A DNA stretch of 20,290 nt from Phycisphaerae bacterium (GTDB lineage: Bacteria > Planctomycetota > Phycisphaerae > UBA1845): NCBI GenBank assembly GCA_029260155.1, contig JAJDDU010000295.1, forward strand, positions 1 through 20,290, given 5' to 3'. Within the stretch, counting starts at the first letter, position 1. Each line of letters opens with the position of its first letter. This document shows, in pieces, positions 1 through 6,348 of this stretch. A program made the translations under genes and the position numbers. The notes beneath the pieces were generated by a model that had not been told where the DNA came from, did not search any database, and saw only the letters and a list, made by a program, of their open reading frames with translations.

Positions 1-761
1 GGTGGCGGCCCGAATGGGGTCGGCTTCAGAATCACGCTTCCGTTACCGTTGCCGTTCGTGCCCGGCCTCACCTGTGGCGTGTTGCTGCGGAATTTTACGG
101 TGTAGGAACCAAGCGTGATCTCATCGCCATTTTGGAGCATGGCGAAGGCGGCCCGCTTGCCGTTTACCCACGTGCCGTTTTCACTCACCAGATCAAGCAG
201 CGCCGGCTTGTGCAGGTAGGTGAAGATTACCGCATGCACCCGGGAGATCTCGCGATCGTCGAGCGAAATGTCGCAGCCCGGGCTTCGCCCGATGATGGAA
301 ACCTCGCGCGGCAGCTTGGTCATTTTGCGGGCGCCTGGGTCGTCGATGGCGAGCACCGTGGGGTCCGGCTCTAGGTCCATGATCACCGGACTGTCGCTTG
401 CGCCAGACAGCCTGGGTGTTTCGAGTTCGAGTTTCAGTTCCCATGGGCCGATGCGCACGCGATCGGCGTCTTCGAGGAGTTCTTGTTCGACCTTCAATCC
501 GTTGCGAAGCGTTCTGCCGCGCGTGTCGAGGTCGCGAAGAATCAAGCGATGGCCTGTATTGACGATAACGCAGTGACGGCGATCGACATTCGGGTGGCGT
601 AGGACGAGCTTGCAGCCTGCCTTGGCTCCGAACAACGAGGCGGCGCGCCGCAGCTTGATCGATCGCCCCTCGCCGGGGCCTGCGCAGATTGTGGCGGTCA
701 CCACCGGAGCGCCGGCCGGCACGCAGGGAACCTGTTCCAAGATGGATGTGATCACACTCAC
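1..761 (-). CDS. Tandem FHA-domain protein, C-terminus cut off by window edge
   Basis: This gene reads leftward and leaves the window; 253 residues are visible with no stop. FHA domains bind phosphothreonine peptides, usually downstream of Ser/Thr kinases. The second domain (about residues 150-225) is canonical: GRSPGCDISL at 158-167, SRVH at 173-176 and NGTWVNG at 195-201. The first domain (about 20-113) keeps the fold pattern (RDLDTRGRTLRNG at 76-88) but has GAKAGC where GR is expected and DRRH in place of SxxH, so phosphopeptide binding there is doubtful. A Gly/Asn-rich linker (residues 234-241) follows the second domain, so another domain may lie off the edge. I chose the GTG start at 761 because GGAGG lies 6 bases upstream; an in-frame ATG at 782 has no comparable site. 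The family call is firm. The signalling partner is unknown. Confidence 0.88.
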   Translation of the reverse strand, partial: MSVITSILEQVPCVPAGAPVVTATICAGPGEGRSIKLRRAASLFGAKAGCKLVLRHPNVDRRHCVIVNTGHRLILRDLDTRGRTLRNGLKVEQELLEDADRVRIGPWELKLELETPRLSGASDSPVIMDLEPDPTVLAIDDPGARKMTKLPREVSIIGRSPGCDISLDDREISRVHAVIFTYLHKPALLDLVSENGTWVNGKRAAFAMLQNGDEITLGSYTVKFRSNTPQVRPGTNGNGNGSVILKPTPFGPP

Positions 762-767
762 CGCCGT

Positions 768-772
768 CCTCC
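768..772 (-). promoter_or_regulatory. Ribosome binding site GGAGG deciding the FHA-gene GTG start
   Basis: On the minus strand GGAGG is followed by six bases (ACGGCG) and then GTG at 761. This spacing favours GTG over the in-frame ATG at 782, which would place the GGAGG inside the coding sequence. Confidence 0.6.
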
Positions 773-1041
773 GGGCACGCATGTCACGGCTGCGACGCAG
801 AAAATCCGACAACCACTGACAAAACTATCGACCGAACCAACCTCGGCTTAGCAGAACGACCACCGGCGTTGCAGAGGCTGGCGGGACGTCAGCCGCACGT
901 ACCCACACACAAGTGTATGGACTCGCGGTGCTGAAATCCAGATAAACAGCTAAATGGAGGATCGCGCAAAACGCCAGCGATTTCCTCTCAATTGATAGAT
1001 TGTTGGCCTCATCGTCGGTTTCACGTCCTCCGAGACGTTGA

Positions 1042-1070
1042 TTGGCGCAAGCGAGGCTGGTGGGGATAAT
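1042..1070 (+). promoter_or_regulatory. Candidate sigma70-type promoter of selB-selA
   Basis: TTGGCG at 1042-1047 (4 of 6 to TTGACA), a 17-base spacer, then GATAAT at 1065-1070 (5 of 6 to TATAAT). Transcription would start around 1076-1079, at or within a few bases of the selB ATG at 1079, giving a leaderless or nearly leaderless mRNA. The lack of a well-spaced Shine-Dalgarno before that ATG fits this. It is a prediction from sequence only. Confidence 0.45.
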
Positions 1071-1078
1071 GGGAAGCC

Positions 1079-3025
1079 ATGACTGTTGCGGAAAAAAATC
1101 CTGCGGATCGGGCCAAGTACTTGATCCTGGGGACGGCTGGGCACATCGACCACGGCAAGACTTCCCTCGTCAAAGCGCTGACCGATACCGATACCGATCG
1201 TCTGCCCGAGGAGAAGCGGCGGGGGATGACCATCGAACTCGGGTTTGCCCATCTTGCCATCGGTGACGTTGAGTTCGGAATCGTCGATGTTCCGGGGCAC
1301 GAGCGTTTTGTCCGCACCATGGTGGCAGGCGCAACGGGGATCGACGTAGCCCTCATCGTCGTTGCGGGGGACGATTCCGTCATGCCGCAAACGGTCGAGC
1401 ACGTCGAAGTGCTGCGTCTCGTCGGCATCGAGCACGCGGTGGTGGCCATCACCAAGTCGGATCTGGTGGACGTCGATATGCTCGATCTCGTGGAGGACGA
1501 AGTCCGCTCGCTGTTGAAGGGCACGCCGCTTGCCGGCGCCAAGTTCGTCCGTGTGTCGTCTGCAAGCGGTCGGGGTATTGAAGAACTCAAGACGACCCTC
1601 GCGGAAGTCGCCAAAGGCGTGCCGCATCGGGCGCGCAAGGGCCCTTTTCGCCTTGCCGTTGATCGTGTGTTTACAGTGCCTGGTCGTGGCACTGTCGTGA
1701 CCGGCTCCGTGCTCTGCGGGCAGATCCGAGCGTCCGACACGCTCAATATTTACCCCGGCGGCGGGGCGTGTCGTGTGCGCGAGATGCAGTCTCACGGTGA
1801 ATCGCACGATGCCATTCAGTCGGGGCAGCGCGCTGCGCTGAATCTGATCGGCATCGACCGTCGTGAGATCGACCACGGGTTCGAGGTGGTGACGCCTGGA
1901 TACATCGAGCCAGCCCTTCGCACAGACGCAGCCTTCGAGGTTCTCGCGACCTGCAAGCGCCCGGTGAAGCCGTTCACCAAGCTGCGCATCTGCATGGGAA
2001 CGCGCGAGACGTTTGCACGGGTGGCGACGCTGGACCGCGCTGACGTGCCTCCCGGCGGCGCTGCCTACGTTCAACTGCGAAGTCGCGAGCCGTTCTTTGC
2101 TGCCTACGGTCAGCGATTCATCGCCCGTGAGGAAAACGGCGCACGCACCATTGGTGGCGGTGTTGTCATGCGACCCAACGCGCGGCGCTGGCTTCCGAAT
2201 CGTGATACCGAGCTTCGCGCCATCGAAACACTGCGAAGCGGAGCGACGATCGATCGACTGAAACAGGTTCTGATTGAAAGCGGGTTTGAGTCGCCGCCGA
2301 CATTAAGACTTGCCGCCCGGACGGGCATCGGGCTCGACGAGCTTCCCGCGCTGCTTGATCGTCTCGTTGCCGGCGACGACTATGCGTCGGTTGACGGGAC
2401 GGCGAGACGGGCGGTGCCCGCGTGTATCGATGGACTGTTCGACCGTGCGGACCGCTGGCTGGAGCGGTATCACAAGTCGCACGCCGATGAGCCGGGGTGT
2501 CACGTTGATGCGCTGACGGGCTGGCTGGAACGCAAGAGTGCGGTTGGCTTGGGGCGTCCGCTGTTCATGCGCTACACGAAGAGCGAGCGGGCCAAGGTCC
2601 ATGGCCGATATGTCTGTTTGCCCGCGTTTGCGCCGGCGATGTCCGCTCGGGACGAGCGCGGGTTCGACGCCATTGTCGTGGCGTTTCGCGAGGGCGCGTA
2701 TCAGCCGCCATCGCTGGATATCCTGACCAAGAAGCTGGATCGCGATCTCAAGGACGTGAAACGCCTCGTCAAGCTGGCGGTTGCCTATGGCGAGTTGGTC
2801 GAGATCGACAAGACGATTCAACTGTCCACCGAGCACGAGACGAACATGCGGCGGACCGTCGCGGGGATGATCGACGCGCAGCAGGCCGTTACGGTGGCCG
2901 AGGTTAAGGAACGACTCAACTCTTCTCGCAAATACGCCGTTCCTCTTATGGAGTACCTCGATCGCGTTGGGTTTACCGTGCGGCGCGGCGACAGCAGGGT
3001 CTTGCACGAGAATGCATCGATATGA
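1079..3025 (+). CDS. selB: Selenocysteine-specific elongation factor SelB
   Basis: SelB is the GTPase that carries Sec-tRNA(Sec) to the ribosome at UGA codons marked by a SECIS RNA. The 648 residues are slightly longer than E. coli SelB (614). The GTPase motifs are in order: GHIDHGKTSL at residues 21-30 (P-loop), RRGMTIELGFA in switch I, DVPGHE at 70-75 and TKSD at 125-128. EF-Tu-like beta-barrel domains follow (for example VDRVFTVPGRGTVVTGSV). The C-terminus (about 585-648) is the SECIS-binding winged-helix end, with SSRKYAVPLMEYLDRVG, a strong SelB signature. The ATG at 1079 is supported by the conserved start of domain 1 a few residues later, though no good Shine-Dalgarno precedes it. It overlaps selA by ATGA, so translation is probably coupled. 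Confidence 0.96.
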   Translation: MTVAEKNPADRAKYLILGTAGHIDHGKTSLVKALTDTDTDRLPEEKRRGMTIELGFAHLAIGDVEFGIVDVPGHERFVRTMVAGATGIDVALIVVAGDDSVMPQTVEHVEVLRLVGIEHAVVAITKSDLVDVDMLDLVEDEVRSLLKGTPLAGAKFVRVSSASGRGIEELKTTLAEVAKGVPHRARKGPFRLAVDRVFTVPGRGTVVTGSVLCGQIRASDTLNIYPGGGACRVREMQSHGESHDAIQSGQRAALNLIGIDRREIDHGFEVVTPGYIEPALRTDAAFEVLATCKRPVKPFTKLRICMGTRETFARVATLDRADVPPGGAAYVQLRSREPFFAAYGQRFIAREENGARTIGGGVVMRPNARRWLPNRDTELRAIETLRSGATIDRLKQVLIESGFESPPTLRLAARTGIGLDELPALLDRLVAGDDYASVDGTARRAVPACIDGLFDRADRWLERYHKSHADEPGCHVDALTGWLERKSAVGLGRPLFMRYTKSERAKVHGRYVCLPAFAPAMSARDERGFDAIVVAFREGAYQPPSLDILTKKLDRDLKDVKRLVKLAVAYGELVEIDKTIQLSTEHETNMRRTVAGMIDAQQAVTVAEVKERLNSSRKYAVPLMEYLDRVGFTVRRGDSRVLHENASI

Positions 3026-4419
3026 CACCGGAACAGACACAGCAATTGCGAAGCCTTCCCGCCGTTTCAGAACTGCTCGAGAGTGACGCCGCTCGACACT
3101 GGTGTCAAACCGAGGCCCGGACTGATGTTGCCGATGCGCTCCGAGCCGCACTCGATTGCGCCCGCGACCAAATCCGCGATGATGCCGCGGAAGTGACACG
3201 CTTCGACACTCCGGAAATCCTACGCATCGCGGAACAGGATTTGACGCGCCGCACCGCCTCCTCGCTCAAACGCGTCATCAACGCGACGGGTGTGGTTCTG
3301 CACACCGGATTGGGACGGGCTCCGCTCGCTCGCGCCGCCATCGACGCCATCGTGCAGGGCGCGTCCGGATACACGAACCTGGAATACGATCTCGAACGCG
3401 GCACCCGAGGAAGCCGACAGTCGCACGTGGCTGATTTGCTCTGCAAGCTCACGGGCGCTGAAGCTGCGACGGTGGTCAACAACAACGCCGCTGCAACGCT
3501 GTTCATCATGCGTGCGTTTTGCGACGGTCAGCACGTGATCATCTCGCGTGGGCAACTTATCGAAATCGGCGGCTCCTTCCGCATTCCCGATGTCTTGAGC
3601 GCCGGCGGAGCCATTCTCAGCGAAGTGGGCACGACCAACCGCACGCGGATCAGCGACTACGCCGGCGCTATCACCGCAAGCACGGCTGCGATCCTGCGCG
3701 TTCATCTGAGCAACTTCCGCATGGTCGGCTTTACGGAACAAGCCCCGCCGGAAGATCTGGTTCGCTGCGCCCACGAGCACAATCTCCTCGCCATCGACGA
3801 CCTCGGCAGCGGCGCGCTGTTCGATCTGTCGCGCTTTGGCATAGCCGATGAGCCATTCGTCGCGCAATCGATCGATGCGGGCTTTGACCTCGTGTGTTTT
3901 TCCGGCGACAAACTGCTGGGCGGTCCGCAGGCTGGTATCATCGTCGGTCGCAAAGACCTGATCGACCACCTCGAATCGCATCCGCTGATGCGGAGTCTTC
4001 GACTCGACAAGCTGGTGTTGCTCGCACTCGAAGCGACGCTCCGTCAATACGCCGACCCCGCACGCGCTATCGAGCAGATCCCGACGCTCGCGATGCTCAG
4101 CGTCGGACCGGACGCATTGGCCGATCGCGCAAAGGCGCTGGCCAAGCTCCTCGCGGACGCACTGACCGGCGAGGAGTTTACCACTGGATCGGACACGAGT
4201 TATGCGGGCGGCGGAACGCTGCCGGGCGAGGGCCTCGCGACGGTTGTGGTTCGCTGGCGACCAAGCGAGGCATCCCCACAGGCGGTGTTGAACCAACTGC
4301 GTCACGCCCCGATCCCCGTCGTAGCGCGCGTCGCGGACGACCACATCGTGTTCGATCTGCGTACGCTCACCGATAGCGACTTCAATCCGCTGGTAGCAGC
4401 CCTCGCGAGCCTGCGGTAG
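3022..4419 (+). CDS. selA: L-seryl-tRNA(Sec) selenium transferase SelA
   Basis: SelA is a pyridoxal-phosphate enzyme of the cytoplasm that converts Ser-tRNA(Sec) to Sec-tRNA(Sec) using selenophosphate. The 465 residues match the family (E. coli 463). Visible signatures are INATGVVLHTGLGRAPL near residue 88, the NLEYDLERGTRGSR segment, NNNAAAT, and the cofactor-lysine motif SGDKLLGGPQAG with Lys297, which aligns with Lys295 of E. coli. The ATG lies in the ATGA shared with the selB stop codon, so the two genes form one transcription and translation unit. The order selB-selA is the reverse of E. coli. The gene ends 4 bases from a convergent methyltransferase gene. Selenophosphate synthetase (SelD) and tRNA-Sec are not in the window. 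Confidence 0.97.
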   Translation: MTPEQTQQLRSLPAVSELLESDAARHWCQTEARTDVADALRAALDCARDQIRDDAAEVTRFDTPEILRIAEQDLTRRTASSLKRVINATGVVLHTGLGRAPLARAAIDAIVQGASGYTNLEYDLERGTRGSRQSHVADLLCKLTGAEAATVVNNNAAATLFIMRAFCDGQHVIISRGQLIEIGGSFRIPDVLSAGGAILSEVGTTNRTRISDYAGAITASTAAILRVHLSNFRMVGFTEQAPPEDLVRCAHEHNLLAIDDLGSGALFDLSRFGIADEPFVAQSIDAGFDLVCFSGDKLLGGPQAGIIVGRKDLIDHLESHPLMRSLRLDKLVLLALEATLRQYADPARAIEQIPTLAMLSVGPDALADRAKALAKLLADALTGEEFTTGSDTSYAGGGTLPGEGLATVVVRWRPSEASPQAVLNQLRHAPIPVVARVADDHIVFDLRTLTDSDFNPLVAALASLR

Positions 4420-4423
4420 CCCA

Positions 4424-5176
4424 CTACGAAGCCCGTTGCGGCAATTTGTAGAGATACACTCCGAAGCCCACGGTATCTCGAAACCACTTGACGTAAGCTT
4501 CGCGCCACTTGCGGATTCGCTCACCGAAATGAGCGGCGTCGGGGTCGTCGGGGTTCTCGCGTACGTACTGCTCGATTGCGGCTGCGTATCTTCCGTCGTA
4601 GTCGTCGAGTTCCCCCGTGCTAACCGCCTCCGCATAGACAGCCGCAAGACCCTCGCGTGCGCCCATGGCGATGTTTTGGTCGTGATCGACGTATTCGTCC
4701 GCGCCACAACCCAAGAACGCCAGGAACTCCGCATCGGGTTCCTTCTTCCAGAATCCCTCGCCGATCAGGAGGTATCCGCCCGGCTTCACGAGCTCGGAAA
4801 TCGCGCGAAGCGTCTCCAGCCGCGTTCCATAGGGGCGAGCGCCGATACAGATCGCGAGGTCGAAGCGTTCGGCCGGCGCGTCATATTCCTGGGCATCCAT
4901 TGTCAGAAATTCGATGCGCCCGTCGGCTACGCGCTGCGCAGCTTGGGCTCGCGCTTCCTCAACGAAGTGCGGCGAATGTTCCACTGCGACAGCCGACAGC
5001 CCGAAACATTCGATCAGCCTGATGGACAGCTCTGCTTTGCCGGCTGCGATATCGACGATGCGGCTGTGCTGGCCAAGGTCGAGCAACGCGAAGATCCCAT
5101 CGAGACGCTCGTCGCTGATCGGGCTGCACAGCCGATGCGCGCGATGGCCAATGGTCGTGAACTTGAAACGGTCCAT
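4424..5176 (-). CDS. Class I SAM-dependent methyltransferase
   Basis: This is a 250-residue cytoplasmic methyltransferase with a Rossmann fold. Motif I is VDIAAGKAE at residues 41-49; the acidic end of strand 2 is AVEHS at 64-68; MDAQEYD at 93-99 and FDLAICIGA at 105-113 follow; and the post-motif ELVKPGGYLLIGEGFW lies at 128-143. It resembles the poorly characterised E. coli YjhP-type methyltransferases; the substrate is unknown and I do not infer one. The C-terminal part (about 175-250) is rich in charged and aromatic residues. I chose ATG 5176 because GGGGGA lies about 5 bases upstream; an in-frame ATG at 5230 would add 18 residues unlike the family. It is convergent with selA, with 4 bases between the stops. 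A promoter and a Crp-like palindrome lie just upstream. Confidence 0.87.
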   Translation of the reverse strand: MDRFKFTTIGHRAHRLCSPISDERLDGIFALLDLGQHSRIVDIAAGKAELSIRLIECFGLSAVAVEHSPHFVEEARAQAAQRVADGRIEFLTMDAQEYDAPAERFDLAICIGARPYGTRLETLRAISELVKPGGYLLIGEGFWKKEPDAEFLAFLGCGADEYVDHDQNIAMGAREGLAAVYAEAVSTGELDDYDGRYAAAIEQYVRENPDDPDAAHFGERIRKWREAYVKWFRDTVGFGVYLYKLPQRAS

Positions 5177-5199
5177 TCTGATCCCCCAATGTGTGCGCG

Positions 5200-5215
5200 T
5201 GTGACACCGGTCACA
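5200..5215. promoter_or_regulatory. Perfect Crp/Fnr-type palindrome TGTGA-N6-TCACA
   Basis: The sequence TGTGACACCGGTCACA is an inverted repeat with 6-base arms, and both halves match the E. coli CRP consensus half-sites (TGTGA, TCACA) with the standard 6-base gap. It lies 24-39 bases upstream of the methyltransferase start codon, downstream of the candidate promoter at 5237-5264. A bound regulator there would most simply block transcription. It is 214 bases from the divergent lipoprotein gene. The binding protein is inferred. Confidence 0.45.
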
Positions 5216-5236
5216 TTTTCGCGTCAGCACGCAAAC

Positions 5237-5264
5237 ATTCCATCGAACCCAACGATCTTGTCAA
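5237..5264 (-). promoter_or_regulatory. Candidate sigma70-type promoter of the methyltransferase gene
   Basis: On the minus strand a perfect TTGACA (5264-5259) is followed by a 16-base spacer and TGGAAT (5242-5237, 4 of 6 to TATAAT). The predicted transcript start is near 5230, leaving a leader of about 54 bases that contains the palindrome at 5200-5215. No other minus-strand pair in this region is as good. Confidence 0.45.
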
Positions 5265-5428
5265 CACTGGATCCGAATCCCTGGCGTCGAGTGTGCGGAA
5301 CTCCGAATACTGAGTTATTCCTTGAGCGACGGCCCCTCTGCTCGTACGATGGCGTTCTTCAAGGGTTTGCGGGCCTTTGTCGGCCTCGCAAGTTCTTCGG
5401 TTAAGTACAAAACGTGCGGGAGCATACG

Positions 5429-6190
5429 ATGGTAGTATCGCGGTTCGGGTGTGCAGCGTCGGTCGTAAGCGTTCTTGTTTGCATCGCCGCCGGGTGCACG
5501 GATGATCTTTTTCTTGACCTCGTTCCCGTCATCGTCGCGTCGGTCGACGCGTGTGAGACGGATGAAAAATGCAACGACGGCGTGTTCTGCAACGGCGAAG
5601 AACGTTGTATTGATGGCGAGTGTAACGACGGGGAACCGCCTTGCGGCGAAGCCGCTTGCGACGGGGAAGCGCAAACCTGTGCACAACCGTGCAGCGACGA
5701 TCAGTGTGACGACGGTCTATTCTGCAACGGTGAGGAGTCGTGCCAGTTCTCGGATGGCGACCCCAACGGATTCTGCGGACTCGGCGAGATCCCGTGCTTT
5801 GGCGACGATATCTGCAGTGAAGAGCTTGACCGTTGCGCCGAGTGCTTCACCGCCAACGACTGCCCCGATGGGGACGAGTGCGTTGAGGATCGCTGCGTGG
5901 AGGGTACAGACGAGCCCATCAGCCTCCAGGTCCAACTTAAAAACGAGGGTAGCACTACCGTCCACATGCTGATCGCGAGCGAGAGCTTCGGTTCTGGGAA
6001 CAGGTTGCCACCCGGCCAAAGTCGTACCGTCACCCTGCCGCCCGGAATCGTTGGCGACGTCTATACTTTCCGCGTGGGCAGCAACGGAACAGTCTTCAGA
6101 TCCGTTGACTGCATGCTTGATCCCGGTTCGGACGAAGGCTCCGTAACCTACACCGGGCCTGACATGTTCTGCAGCGGCGATCTGCGTTAG
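5429..6190 (+). CDS. Small Cys-rich secreted lipoprotein
   Basis: The 253-residue protein starts with a hydrophobic signal peptide ending in IAAGC, with Cys23 as the probable lipidated residue; it is likely exported and anchored. Residues 42-156 are a Cys-rich, acidic region with repeated CNDGVFCNGEERC and CDDGLFCNGEESC units (about 50-60 and 93-105), then CAECFTANDCPDGDECVEDRC. Such modules are common in secreted proteins of myxobacteria and planctomycetes and are probably disulfide-bonded. Residues 163-253 form a different Cys-poor, beta-rich domain with two late cysteines (228 and 248). I chose ATG 5429 because GGGAG lies 7 bases upstream; an in-frame ATG at 5414 has none. The function is unknown, and it does not obviously belong with alaS downstream. 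Confidence 0.8.
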   Translation: MVVSRFGCAASVVSVLVCIAAGCTDDLFLDLVPVIVASVDACETDEKCNDGVFCNGEERCIDGECNDGEPPCGEAACDGEAQTCAQPCSDDQCDDGLFCNGEESCQFSDGDPNGFCGLGEIPCFGDDICSEELDRCAECFTANDCPDGDECVEDRCVEGTDEPISLQVQLKNEGSTTVHMLIASESFGSGNRLPPGQSRTVTLPPGIVGDVYTFRVGSNGTVFRSVDCMLDPGSDEGSVTYTGPDMFCSGDLR

Positions 6191-6348
6191 GTCCGACTGC
6201 CCACCGCCGACAGAAAGCAACTGCATCAACTATGGCAGGGACGCTGCCACGGCTCACGTCTTGCGCGCGTGCGCGGACTTGGTTTAGGTCACGATTGCGA
6301 CTACCCTACCGCGTTCGAGATTACGACACAGGAGACCGGACAGGCACC

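Larger units (their letters stand above)
762..1078. other. Divergent intergenic region between FHA gene and selB
   Basis: This stretch of about 317 bases separates two divergent genes and must hold both of their promoters. I see a candidate selB promoter at its right end (1042-1070) and a small inverted repeat GGCTG-N9-CAGCC at 876-894. A 13-codon reading frame starts at 954, but it has no family signal and I do not call it. I searched for tRNA-Sec because selA and selB are adjacent and found no cloverleaf. I found no convincing minus-strand promoter for the FHA gene. Confidence 0.5.

Noticed and set aside
747..756. TGTGATCACA palindrome at the start of the FHA gene
   Set aside because: The half-sites abut with no gap, unlike a Crp site with a 6-base gap, and lie within the coding start; probably chance.
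762..1078. Possible tRNA-Sec near selB (a GAAATCCAG string near 935)
   Set aside because: No TCA anticodon in the right context and no acceptor or long variable arm could be paired.
950..2074. Minus-strand open frame opposite the start of selB
   Set aside because: It is a shadow of the selB codon pattern; no recognisable domain.
3220..4734. Minus-strand open frame of about 500 codons opposite selA
   Set aside because: It has no motif, an Arg/Val-rich random composition, and overlaps selA, whose family match is unambiguous.
5355..5400. Possible AAGG...CCTT hairpin before the Cys-rich lipoprotein gene
   Set aside because: The stem is only four bases with no T-run; not distinguishable from chance.
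6232..6348. Upstream in-frame start of alaS
   Set aside because: The 39 added residues do not look like AlaRS; the family start is at 6349.
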